Origin: Phycisphaeraceae bacterium
GTDB taxonomy: Bacteria > Planctomycetota > Phycisphaerae > Phycisphaerales > UBA1924
Direction of reading: 5' to 3'
NCBI GenBank assembly: GCA_019636845.1
Contig: JAHBWV010000001.1
Span: 1,612,001 to 1,676,000, forward strand
DNA length: 64,000 nt
Shown here one piece after another: positions 9,316-18,150 of the stretch. The position numbers and the translations under genes were made by a program. The first letter of the stretch is position 1. Each line of letters starts with the position of its first letter. Below the pieces are notes generated by a model, which did no database searches, was not told where the DNA came from, and saw only the letters and a list, made by a program, of their open reading frames with translations.

Positions 9316-10275
9316 ATGAGCATCACGACGATCGGAGTCATCGCCCTCTCTGCACTCGCCGGCACTGTCGAGCCCCCCAAGTCCTGCGCCCAGGCATACT
9401 CCTGCCCGGTGCAGCGTGCCCAGGCCCTCGCCGCTTCGCATGCGACAGAACTCGCGCCAGCCGACATCGTCACCACAGCAGTGGGCGCCGGCTCTTTCAA
9501 GACCCTCGCCGCCGCTCTGACCGCCGCTGGACTGGTCGAGACACTCCAGGGCCCCGGTCCTTTCACGGTCTTCGCGCCCACCGACGAGGCCTTTGCCAAG
9601 CTCCCCGCCGGCACAGTTGAGAACCTCCTCAAGCCGGAGAACAAGGCCCTCCTTACCGCCATCCTGACCTACCACGTTGTCCCCGGCAATGTCATGGCTA
9701 AGGACGTTGTCAAGCTGAGCAACGCAACGACCGTCAACGGCCAGCGCATCGACATCCGTACCAAGGATGGCAAGGTCATGATCGATAACGCGTCGGTCAC
9801 GAAGACCGATATCGCCTGCACCAACGGTGTGATCCACGTCATCGACTCCGTGATCCTCCCCGCCGACAAGGACATCGTCGACACCGCGGTCAACGCCGGC
9901 TCATTCGCAACACTCGTGACCGCGGTGAAGGCGGCCGGTCTGGTCGATACGCTCAAGGGTCCCGGGCCGTTCACCGTCTTCGCCCCCACCGATGAGGCCT
10001 TCGGCAAGTTGCCGAAGGAGACCATCGCCTCTCTGCTCCTGCCCCAGAACAAGGAGAAACTGGTCTCCATCCTCACCTATCACGTGATCCCGGGCCGCGT
10101 CTACGCGGACCAGGTCGTCAAGACTCCGAACGCCACCACCGTCCAGGGCGGCAAGGTCTCGTTCAAGGTCGATGGCGGCAAAGCCATGATCAATGATGCG
10201 AGCATCGTCGCCACCGACATCGAGACATCGAACGGCGTGATCCACGTGATCGACACCGTCATCATGCCCAAGTAA
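9316..10275 (+). CDS. Secreted protein with two fasciclin (FAS1) domains
   Basis: 319 aa from ATG 9316, with AAAGGAG upstream. A short hydrophobic N-terminus probably serves as an export signal. FAS1 domain 1 spans about residues 48-184 and domain 2 about 185-318. Both carry the H1 and H2 boxes ([15 protein letters not shown] or FGKLP, then GVIHVID). Pairwise similarity shows an internal duplication. FAS1 proteins mediate adhesion or matrix interaction. The neighbouring sigma/RskA-like pair suggests this gene is its target, as with MPT70/MPT83 and SigK/RskA in mycobacteria (see findings). Confidence 0.93.
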   Translation: MSITTIGVIALSALAGTVEPPKSCAQAYSCPVQRAQALAASHATELAPADIVTTAVGAGSFKTLAAALTAAGLVETLQGPGPFTVFAPTDEAFAKLPAGTVENLLKPENKALLTAILTYHVVPGNVMAKDVVKLSNATTVNGQRIDIRTKDGKVMIDNASVTKTDIACTNGVIHVIDSVILPADKDIVDTAVNAGSFATLVTAVKAAGLVDTLKGPGPFTVFAPTDEAFGKLPKETIASLLLPQNKEKLVSILTYHVIPGRVYADQVVKTPNATTVQGGKVSFKVDGGKAMINDASIVATDIETSNGVIHVIDTVIMPK

Positions 10276-10297
10276 TCGCGTAAACCCCGAATCGAGG

Positions 10298-10332
10298 CGA
10301 GGTCCCGGATCGATCAATCGTCCGGGACCTCG
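10298..10332 (+). terminator. Intrinsic terminator-like hairpin after the fasciclin gene
   Basis: A perfect 12-bp stem (CGAGGTCCCGGA and its complement) with an 11-base loop lies 23 bases after the stop and is followed by TTCACTTTAT. It separates the fasciclin gene from the sigma gene. Confidence 0.75.
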
Positions 10333-10348
10333 TTCACTTTATCCCCCG

Positions 10349-11017
10349 ATGAACGTTTCCTGCGGAGCGACCGTCGTGAGTACCGCCGTTCTTGTCATGC
10401 CGCAGAGGATGCGACTAAACTCTCCCCGCGTGACCACCACAGCCGCCCAGCATGGATCGCTGCTCGAACGCGTCGCACGAGGAGACTCGGGTGCGGTACG
10501 CGAAGTCATGGAGGCCTACGGCGGCCTTGTCTACTCACTCGCCAGACGCTTCACACGCAACGAGCAGGAAGCCGACGACGCCGCTCAGGATATCTTCCTC
10601 GATGTCTGGCGCAGCGCGCCTCGCTACGAGGCCTCCCTCGGTGCCGAAGTCACCTTCATCGCCACCATTGCCCGCCGCAGACTCATCGACCGGGCACGAA
10701 AGTCCGGCCGCGATGCCGCTCGTACCACCCTCGCCGTGGAACCAGAGCACCACGGAGCCCGCGAACAGAATGAACGATTTGAACGTTTCGATGAGATAGT
10801 CAAGGTCCAGAAAGCCCTGGACGTCCTCAGCCCGGAGCAGCAAAGAGTTTTGCGACTCTCAATCTACCACGGACTTTCGCACGAAAGAATTGCTGAGGCA
10901 ACGGGTCTTCCGCTCGGAACGGTCAAGACCCATGCCCGTCGCGGCCTGATACGCCTGCGGGAGTTGCTCGGAGTGTCGAAAGAGAACGCAGAGCACGGCT
11001 CGGGAGGTGGCGAGTGA
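10349..11017 (+). CDS. ECF sigma factor (SigK-like pairing)
   Basis: 222 aa in the longest frame. Region 2 lies at about residues 52-118 (DDAAQDIFLDVWR, FIATIARRRLIDRAR) and region 4 at about 155-208 (LSPEQQRVLRLSIYHGLSHE, GLPLGTVKTHARRGL). The family normally starts close to region 2. ATG 10397, ATG 10409 or GTG 10430 are therefore better starts than 10349, but none has a clear Shine-Dalgarno site. Its stop overlaps the start of the anti-sigma gene as GTGA. The regulon likely includes itself and perhaps the fasciclin gene. Confidence 0.9.
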   Translation: MNVSCGATVVSTAVLVMPQRMRLNSPRVTTTAAQHGSLLERVARGDSGAVREVMEAYGGLVYSLARRFTRNEQEADDAAQDIFLDVWRSAPRYEASLGAEVTFIATIARRRLIDRARKSGRDAARTTLAVEPEHHGAREQNERFERFDEIVKVQKALDVLSPEQQRVLRLSIYHGLSHERIAEATGLPLGTVKTHARRGLIRLRELLGVSKENAEHGSGGGE

Positions 11018-11865
11018 GCCCCACCAATCCCCTAGGAAGCGCGGGAAGCGATCGACTTCTCGACCTCTTGTGCGATCAAGCCACGATCGGCCTCTCGGAC
11101 GCCGAGCGCGCCGAGTTCAACGCGTTGCTCAGCGAGTTCCCCGAACTGAATGACGGCTCTTTCGAGCGTGCCGCCGCCGCCGCCGATCTCGCGTACTCGC
11201 TCGGCGCTCCCGTCGAATCCATGCCCGCACACCTCATGCGTTCAATCCAGGCCGAAGGCGAACGCATCGTGGCCGGAATGGGACGAAGCAGCCAATCCGC
11301 TGGCCCACTGAAGTTCACCACAAGCAGGCCCGCTCGCAGCGACTCGCTGAGAATGGCCGGCTGGCTTGCCGCCGCGGCTGCCCTCGTCCTCGCCGCCATC
11401 GGTTGGCTCCGACCCGCCGCCCCGGCTCTCACGCCGGACGTCATCGCGCCCGTCGCACACACATCCCCAGCGCAAGTCCGCCAGCAACTCCTCGCTTCCG
11501 CAACCGATGCGGTTCTCATCAAGATGGCCGATTGGGACAATCCGGAGCAGCCGGGTGTCACCGGCGATGTCGTCTGGTCCGAGGCGAAGCAGACAGGATT
11601 CCTCCGTCTCTCCGGCCTCAAGCCCAACGATCCGACCATCGAGCAGTACCAGTTGTGGATCGTTGATTCCAGAGGCATGAACCAGCGCATCAGCGGAGCA
11701 CTCTTCGACGCAAAGCCCGATCCCGCAACCGGCGAAGTCATCGTGCAAATCGAGCCCCGGATCGCCACACTTGGCGCCGCCGCATTCGCCCTCACCATCG
11801 AGCCCCCCGGCGGCGTCTGGGTCTCCGACATGACCCGTCGCGTCGTCATCGGCGCGAAGGGCTGA
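11014..11865 (+). CDS. RskA-like membrane anti-sigma factor
   Basis: 283 aa from a GTG overlapping the sigma stop. The N-terminal cytoplasmic part (residues 1-110) includes LLCDQATIGLSDAERAEF, which resembles the anti-sigma domain of RskA. One membrane helix lies at 114-131. The periplasmic part (about 150-280) matches the RskA C-terminal domain (YQLWIVDSRGMNQRISGALF, EPPGGVWVSDM). It should hold the sigma factor at the membrane until regulated proteolysis releases it. Confidence 0.88.
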   Translation: MSPTNPLGSAGSDRLLDLLCDQATIGLSDAERAEFNALLSEFPELNDGSFERAAAAADLAYSLGAPVESMPAHLMRSIQAEGERIVAGMGRSSQSAGPLKFTTSRPARSDSLRMAGWLAAAAALVLAAIGWLRPAAPALTPDVIAPVAHTSPAQVRQQLLASATDAVLIKMADWDNPEQPGVTGDVVWSEAKQTGFLRLSGLKPNDPTIEQYQLWIVDSRGMNQRISGALFDAKPDPATGEVIVQIEPRIATLGAAAFALTIEPPGGVWVSDMTRRVVIGAKG

Positions 11866-11903
11866 GGCGTGCAAGCATCGTTTCTGCCCTTGCAGTGATT
11901 CAG

Positions 11904-13964
11904 TCACGGAGCATCCCGGTTGGGCGTGTTGATGATGTAATCAAATCCCTGAAGCTCAGGCGGCACAGGCGCCCAAAGAAGGCGCTGACGCTCCGATGCT
12001 CTCCGAATCATCTTGCCCCCATCATCGGTGCCGTCCGCACCGATCGAGTATACGAGAAACGATCTGCCGAAAGGGTCAATCAGTGGATCGACCCGGACGT
12101 ATCCGAGTGGTCCTCCGCCCCATACGTCGCGAGGCAACTGATCGATGAACTCGGGGACGAGTTCGTCGAGCCGCTCGGGGATCCGGCCATGTGCGGCGCG
12201 GTACCGCTCCAGGCAAAGGACCAACCGCATGCCTTCCCGATCCAAAGCGTTCTGGACCTCAAGCCAGATGAGACGGTCGATCGGGAAGCCCGCGCGAAAG
12301 TCGGGAATGATGAGCCCGGTTGGACCTGGGCGAGCGACTGCCAACGACATGGCCTCTTCATGCTCGGAGGCGTCCAGAGCCGCCTTCGCATACCGATGGA
12401 TGGCATCGACCGCACGAATGTTCGCGTCGTACGTTCCGATGCGGCCATTCGCTGGGGTACCAGTCATCGAGTAACGCTCTTTGAGCTTCTTGCCCTTGGA
12501 AGACCAAGGCCCCAGACGCAGTCTCGCCGCGCTCTCGAAGGTTGACGAGATCTCCATATGAGCAAGCAGCCGGTCCCACTCCGCGTTCCACGAGATCGGC
12601 GGTCTGTACGACTGCACCTCCATCACATCGAGCATCACACCCGCTGTCTCACCATTGAGGATGTCCGCCAACACCGCTTCGTTGATGAGTGCATAAGCCC
12701 ACAGCTCAAGCTGAGAGCAATAGAAACGGTGAGTCAGCCCGAACTGCATACTTGTTACGCGAATCGTTGCCAGCAGCCCTTCGATGGCTCTCACGAACCC
12801 GGGTGCATCGCGATCTTCGATCGCAAGGTGTGCTTTCGCTCGAAAGACGTTGGCGAGGAAAAGTCGGTCAATCGAGTTCGCGTATACATGCTCCAAATCC
12901 ACTGGATCCGGCACGTCTCCCCAAACGCGACGGCATGCCGCGAACTCCGATGCGAGCTCGTAGACGCCCTCTCCTTCCATCGCGCGGAGACACTCGATGG
13001 TGAACAAACGCGCGAGCCGGGCATCCTCTACGTCGGTGGCCACTTCCGCCAGTCGAGCATCGTCCATTCCAACGTACCAAAACACGATGGATGGAACACT
13101 GTCCGACGTCTCACGGTGACGCCGTGTGATCAGTTGCTCGGTCTCGTTGATCCGCGCGAGCAATCGCGCCGCGACTTCCACCGCATCCGGATCATCCATC
13201 GACGTCCCCGGGGGCTGTCCGGCCTCGAGATGGGCTCGGAGCGTCGCCGCGGTCGGTCGTGTCTTACGCACATTCGCGGCTTGAATCCGCAGGAATGCTT
13301 CTCCCGCCAGCAACCCCAGAACCACAAGGACCAAGAGCGCACCGCACGCTGTTCGAGCGATCCGCAGAAGCGTCTTGACCCAGTCGGGCGTGCGAGCAAC
13401 GAGCGGGGCTTTGACTTCTTCCGCCACGTCGGGACGGAACCGCGGGCGACCCGCTTCATCGGTTGTGAGCTCGCCGAGAGACGCATCGACCTCTGCTTGT
13501 GTGGCGCACTCGGGGCACGTGACGCGATTGTCGGGGGAGACTGCGAGGCCGACAAGGGAGTAGCGGCAGGTGGCGCACATGCCGCGTGAGCGGAGGATCC
13601 AGCGGATGCGGTCAATGACAAGGAAGTCGCGAGCGAGATAGCCGAGGATGGGGCCGATGGAGATGACGGCGGTGCAGATGACAACGACGGCCACGGCCTC
13701 CCGGAAGGGCACGCGAGGTCCGGTGGATGAGAAGGGAGAACTGGCGAAGAAGCGGCCCACAACCCAGAAAAGGAACGCCGCGCCGGCGAGAAAGCAGACG
13801 ACATTGATGACTGCGATGATGAGAAAGTGGACGAGGGACCGAACGAATCGATCTCGCCGGGTGCTTCCCCTCGCCGCCCTCACAAACTTTGCGCACTGCT
13901 CGTCGGAGTACCCGTCGAGTTCAGGGAACGCGCGGTGGAGGTGTTTGATGGGGAGGCGGAGCAT
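11904..13964 (-). CDS. Tandem zinc-ribbon membrane protein, copy A
   Basis: 686 aa; last gene of a three-paralogue operon. The N-terminal motif LHRAFPELDGYSDEQC is shared by all three. TM segments lie at about 43-70 and 88-110. A zinc ribbon follows, with Cys130/Cys133 (CATCRYSLVGL) and Cys150/Cys153 (VTCPEC). Then come a conserved GEL-TDEAGR motif, TM3 at about 200-222 and a large domain probably outside the membrane. The C-terminus (ERYRAAHGRIPERL, VRVDPLIDPFGRSFLVYS, GADGTDDGG) resembles the C-terminal region of major pseudopilins, where such Asp residues bind calcium. This is the most diverged copy. Function unknown. Confidence 0.85.
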   Translation of the reverse strand: MLRLPIKHLHRAFPELDGYSDEQCAKFVRAARGSTRRDRFVRSLVHFLIIAVINVVCFLAGAAFLFWVVGRFFASSPFSSTGPRVPFREAVAVVVICTAVISIGPILGYLARDFLVIDRIRWILRSRGMCATCRYSLVGLAVSPDNRVTCPECATQAEVDASLGELTTDEAGRPRFRPDVAEEVKAPLVARTPDWVKTLLRIARTACGALLVLVVLGLLAGEAFLRIQAANVRKTRPTAATLRAHLEAGQPPGTSMDDPDAVEVAARLLARINETEQLITRRHRETSDSVPSIVFWYVGMDDARLAEVATDVEDARLARLFTIECLRAMEGEGVYELASEFAACRRVWGDVPDPVDLEHVYANSIDRLFLANVFRAKAHLAIEDRDAPGFVRAIEGLLATIRVTSMQFGLTHRFYCSQLELWAYALINEAVLADILNGETAGVMLDVMEVQSYRPPISWNAEWDRLLAHMEISSTFESAARLRLGPWSSKGKKLKERYSMTGTPANGRIGTYDANIRAVDAIHRYAKAALDASEHEEAMSLAVARPGPTGLIIPDFRAGFPIDRLIWLEVQNALDREGMRLVLCLERYRAAHGRIPERLDELVPEFIDQLPRDVWGGGPLGYVRVDPLIDPFGRSFLVYSIGADGTDDGGKMIRRASERQRLLWAPVPPELQGFDYIINTPNRDAP

Positions 13965-13982
13965 GGTGTGGCTCGAGCGTGA

Positions 13983-16001
13983 TCAGTTTGGTGCGTTCAC
14001 GATGAAGTCGTAGCCAATCGCGTCGGGTTGGGCGGGGTGCTGAAGCACCAAGTATGGGTTCTTCGATTTGGTGTTCTCACGACCGCCGTTGTCTTCAAAG
14101 TCGATACCGGTGGAATAGATGAGATAGGCGCGGCCGAGCACGTCGAGAGAAGGATCCACGCGGACGAAGCCGATCGGTTGGCCGGGCCAAGGGTCGATGG
14201 GGACCGAGATGAGGTATGAGGGAACCAGTTCCTTGAGCGTCTCTGGATAGTCGCCCCGTTCGGCGCGGTAACGCTCGATGGCGATCATCGCATTGACGCC
14301 GTTGAGGCGAAGGCGTGACTGGGCATCTACGGTTCGGAGCGAGCGAGAGAGAGCGGTATCATCGAGGAGCGCCAGCCGTCGCTTGTATGGGGCGACGCCC
14401 AGGCGATCCTTCACGGAAGCGCCGCTCATCGCTGCGAGCAAGTCGAAACGGTAGTTGGTTTCGTTGACGTTCTGCCGATACGTGCCGAGCCATGACTTTG
14501 AGGACTGCCCACCCCTTGCGGCGGGCGACAAAGGCCCGAGGCGTACCGCTTTGGGATCGGAAAATGTGAGTGCGAGCGAATCGAGTGTCATAATGCGCTC
14601 GCCCTCGACCCATGCGTGGTACGACATGCGTGCGGCGTGCTCGTCCACGACGGCAGCGATCTCGGGGAGCCAATCGTCGGGAAGCCCGCGGCGGACTTCG
14701 TCGATAAGCCGACCGAGGATCATCGCTTCCTGTGCGACACCGACGAGCCAGTCGAGCAGCACTGGCTGTCGCGACTGAAGCGAAGCAATGGCCAGCCCGC
14801 TGCGGAGGGCGTCGCAGAACTCGGCCTTGTCGGCGGCCTCGCGCGCGAGGCGCATGCGTGCGGCGCAGATAGATGAAAGGCGGCGTCGATTGCCCCCGGG
14901 TGTGACGGCCGCTTCCATGAGGGTCGTCATGTCGTCGGAGTAGAAATCCCGGCGGAAGCGATCGGCGTCCGCCATCTCGCGTAGAGCGGCGTACAGGCCG
15001 TTTCGGCGGTGGATATCGAGCATCTCCAGCGCAAGGTCGCGGCACGCGATGTCGTGGTCTGCCCGCTGACGATCACGTTCGTCCAACTCAGGGCTTGGGG
15101 TATTCGGCGGCTCGATGACGGAGTGATACTCGGGATATCTGCGCTCGTCGTTGGGATTCCACCTTGATCCGACGCTATTCCATTCTTGAAGGTCGGCATC
15201 CACCATCAGCGCCTCGGCCTTGAGAAGCAGCCCCCATGCGTCGGGAGAGTCGGGTGATGTGCGCGGATCCTGAGTCGAGTCCACGAGATCAATGAGCATC
15301 TGTGCCGATGGACGCTCGGATATCGCGGTGTCGGCTTGGAAGCGGAGGAAGATCTCATATGAACCGGCCAGGATGAGCGGGCCACCGACGATGGCGGTGG
15401 CAATCCACGGCGAGGCGCGCTTGAGGCGTCTGATGCGGGCCTCGGTGAAGAAACGCCGCGCCTTGTGCCGCGACTCATCCGGCTTGAACCGTGCCCGTCC
15501 TGCTTCATCCGTCACCAGTTCGCCGAGGGCGGGATCGACCGTGGTGCTCGTGCCGCATTCGGGGCATGTGACGCTGAGGTCCGGCGCGACGAAGAGGCCG
15601 ACAAGTGTGTAGCGGCAGGAGATGCATGTGCCGTGTGTGCGGAGGATTTTGCGGACGCGTCGGATGAGGAAGAGGTCGCGGGTGAAGAAGCCGAGGATGG
15701 GTGGTGTGGAGCATGCGACGAGGATGATGGCGATGTTGAGGAGCAGGCCGTACCAGGTGAGGAGTGGGCTTCCGGGGGCGAGGGTGCGGGAGTTGGTGAG
15801 GAGGGAGAAATGGACATAGATGACGCTGGCGAGAGAGGCGGCGGTGGCGAGGATCGTGATGAACGCGATGGCGAGTGAGCGGAGGAAGCGGAGGGAGGCG
15901 CTGCCACGCGAGGCGTGGATGAAGCGGCGGCACTGCTCGTCGGAGTATCCGTCGAGCTCAGGGAACGCGCGGTGGAGGTGTTTGAGGGGGAGGCGGAGCA
16001 T
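13983..16001 (-). CDS. Tandem zinc-ribbon membrane protein, copy B
   Basis: 672 aa; middle gene, 18 bases from copy A and 16 from copy C. It has the same architecture: motif LHRAFPELDGYSDEQC, TM at 43-63 and 83-105, zinc ribbon Cys126/129 and Cys146/149, TM3 at 198-218, a large helical domain, and the tail IERYRAERGDYPETL, VPIDPWPGQP, STGIDFEDNGG, ending GYDFIVNAPN. Its zinc-ribbon stretch is nearly identical to copy C although the rest has diverged, which suggests gene conversion or strong constraint. No known function. Confidence 0.85.
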   Translation of the reverse strand: MLRLPLKHLHRAFPELDGYSDEQCRRFIHASRGSASLRFLRSLAIAFITILATAASLASVIYVHFSLLTNSRTLAPGSPLLTWYGLLLNIAIILVACSTPPILGFFTRDLFLIRRVRKILRTHGTCISCRYTLVGLFVAPDLSVTCPECGTSTTVDPALGELVTDEAGRARFKPDESRHKARRFFTEARIRRLKRASPWIATAIVGGPLILAGSYEIFLRFQADTAISERPSAQMLIDLVDSTQDPRTSPDSPDAWGLLLKAEALMVDADLQEWNSVGSRWNPNDERRYPEYHSVIEPPNTPSPELDERDRQRADHDIACRDLALEMLDIHRRNGLYAALREMADADRFRRDFYSDDMTTLMEAAVTPGGNRRRLSSICAARMRLAREAADKAEFCDALRSGLAIASLQSRQPVLLDWLVGVAQEAMILGRLIDEVRRGLPDDWLPEIAAVVDEHAARMSYHAWVEGERIMTLDSLALTFSDPKAVRLGPLSPAARGGQSSKSWLGTYRQNVNETNYRFDLLAAMSGASVKDRLGVAPYKRRLALLDDTALSRSLRTVDAQSRLRLNGVNAMIAIERYRAERGDYPETLKELVPSYLISVPIDPWPGQPIGFVRVDPSLDVLGRAYLIYSTGIDFEDNGGRENTKSKNPYLVLQHPAQPDAIGYDFIVNAPN

Positions 16002-16017
16002 GGGTATTTCGTGAGGT

Positions 16018-18057
16018 TCAGTTTCCTCGGTCGGGATCGTTCACGATCCAGTCGTAGCCGGACGATGCGCTTTGCGATTTCAGTCGCAGAGGAGCATTGA
16101 GTTCGGATCGCTCGGGTGGTGGGAGGCCGCCATTGTCCACTTTGTCGGATCCTATCGAGTAGAGGAGGTAGCTGCGGCGGTGCTTGTCGGTGATCGGATC
16201 GATGCGGGTGTAGGCGAGCGGCTCACCGGACCATGGATCGATGGGGATTTCAATGAGGAAGTCTGGCACGAGCGAACTGAGGGTGGCAGGGTACTCGCCG
16301 CGGGACAGGCGATACCGCTCGAGCGCGATCATGATCCGCAGTCCGTCCCGCTCGGCATGAAGAGAGTTGAATGCATCGCTGACATCAATGATGGAGGTGT
16401 CCGAGTGCATGCTCATAGGGATGTAGGTCGTGGTGACAGGACTGATCGTTCTGAGGTCGCGAAGCGGTGTCTGGAGAGCGGCGCGGAGCGTGGACATATA
16501 GCGATCGTGAGTTCGCATGTTTCCCGCGTAGGTACCGAGACGGGTCGAGTTCGGGTTCGGCCACATTGAGGTCTGCATCCGACGAACTGCGGGGGACCAT
16601 CGGCCGAAGCGAGCCCGTGCGGCCTCTTCAAAGAACCAGCCGATCATGTTCGTTCCGGCTACTTCCTCACCCTGAAGCCAGAGTTCGTGCGAAATGGCTT
16701 CGCATTGCCGCTGGATAACCCCCTCGATCGCGTCGAGCCACTGCGACTGCGGCCTCTGGAGGACGGCTTGGCGGAAGAGTCCGAGCGTCTGGGCCTCGCA
16801 GTACGAGCCGACGAGATGTGAGATGAGGATCGGTTCGTGACGCGACGCCCTCGCCAGGGCCAATACTCCTTCGGCGGCACGCGTGTACTCGATGAGATCT
16901 CCGGCTTGGAGCGCGATCGCCATGCGGGCCCACGATGTTTCGCCGATCTTGCGTGTCTCGTTGAGGTAAGGGAGCGGCATGAAGGTGAGCGGCTCACTCG
17001 GGCTCACTTGAAAGTCCGGAATGCAGCGACGGCGATGCGCCATCTGATCGAGTTCATCAAAGAGTCCGGCTGCGCGGTACTTGTCGAGCAGCTCCAGCGC
17101 AAGCTGCCGAGAATTGAGGATCTCCTGCTGTCGGTTCTCAGGCCATCGGCTCAGATCACCGAGTCGATCAGGTGCATAGACCATCTGGAAGTCGGGATAC
17201 GCGTAGGCGGTCGCGGGATTTCCTCTCCAAACGGCGTCGTCGACCGCGTTGCGTATCTCCGAGAGGGTCGCAAAGAGGTCGTATGCATTGGGATCGCTGG
17301 GGCGCGAGTCCGATGGCTGGTGCTTCAGAGCGATATTCATGAGCGCTTCAGCGGTCGGCCTTTCACGCTTTGCGACACCGGCTTGCCAGCGCAAGAAGAT
17401 TTCGTACGAGGCGGCCACGAGGAGCAGTGTCGTGGCGAGCAAGATGGCGCCACGCCGCAGCAGTCTGAGGCGGGCTCTCGTCCAGAACGTATGGGCCCTG
17501 TGCCGCGACTCGTCCGGCTTGAACCGTGCCCGTCCTGCTTCATCCGTCACCAGTTCGCCGAGCGCGGGATCGACGGTTGTGATGCCGCCGCACTCGGGGC
17601 AGGTGACGCTGAGGTCCGGCGCGACGAAGAGGCCGACGAGCGTGTAGCGGCAGGAAATGCACACGCCTCGTGTACGGAGGATGTGACGCACGCGCCGGAT
17701 GAGGAAGAAGTCGCGGGTGAGGTAGCCGAGGATGGGGCCGATGGCAAAGCCGATGATGCCGAGCGCGATGTTGAGGAGCCAGCCGTACCAGGCGACGAGC
17801 GGGTGGCCGATGTTGAGCGTGCGGCGGGGATCGAGGAAAATGCTTTGGATGTACGAGAAGCCGACGAGACCGACGCCGGTGCCGATCAGCGTCACAAACA
17901 CGATGAACGCAAGGCCGAAGACGCGGCGACGCACGCTGCCCCTGGCGGCGTGGACGAAGCGGCGGCACTGCTCATCGGAGTATCCGTCCAGTTCGCGGAA
18001 CGCGCGATACACGCGCTGAACGGGCAGGCGAGGAAGACGCAGACACAGCAGCGGCAT
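16018..18057 (-). CDS. Tandem zinc-ribbon membrane protein, copy C
   Basis: 679 aa; promoter-proximal gene of the set. The N-terminus is slightly longer (RVYRAFRELDGYSDEQC). TM segments lie at about 46-70 and 92-113. The zinc ribbon is Cys133/136 and Cys153/156 (CISCRYTLVGLF, VTCPECG), followed by GELVTDEAGRARFKPDES. TM3 lies at about 205-225. The tail has ALERYRLSRGEYPATL, IDPWSGEPLAY, SIGSDKVDNGG, and ends with GYDWIVNDPD. The three genes make one transcription unit from about 18060 to 11904. No enzyme motif is visible in the central 300 residues of any copy. Confidence 0.85.
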   Translation of the reverse strand: MPLLCLRLPRLPVQRVYRAFRELDGYSDEQCRRFVHAARGSVRRRVFGLAFIVFVTLIGTGVGLVGFSYIQSIFLDPRRTLNIGHPLVAWYGWLLNIALGIIGFAIGPILGYLTRDFFLIRRVRHILRTRGVCISCRYTLVGLFVAPDLSVTCPECGGITTVDPALGELVTDEAGRARFKPDESRHRAHTFWTRARLRLLRRGAILLATTLLLVAASYEIFLRWQAGVAKRERPTAEALMNIALKHQPSDSRPSDPNAYDLFATLSEIRNAVDDAVWRGNPATAYAYPDFQMVYAPDRLGDLSRWPENRQQEILNSRQLALELLDKYRAAGLFDELDQMAHRRRCIPDFQVSPSEPLTFMPLPYLNETRKIGETSWARMAIALQAGDLIEYTRAAEGVLALARASRHEPILISHLVGSYCEAQTLGLFRQAVLQRPQSQWLDAIEGVIQRQCEAISHELWLQGEEVAGTNMIGWFFEEAARARFGRWSPAVRRMQTSMWPNPNSTRLGTYAGNMRTHDRYMSTLRAALQTPLRDLRTISPVTTTYIPMSMHSDTSIIDVSDAFNSLHAERDGLRIMIALERYRLSRGEYPATLSSLVPDFLIEIPIDPWSGEPLAYTRIDPITDKHRRSYLLYSIGSDKVDNGGLPPPERSELNAPLRLKSQSASSGYDWIVNDPDRGN

Positions 18058-18150
18058 CGGCCCATCGTACCACGGAATGCCGCGGCGTTGAGTGCTATAG
18101 GTATAGGGTGGATGCCGGAGGGCCTGACGGGTCGGGCAGCCGCTTTCCGA

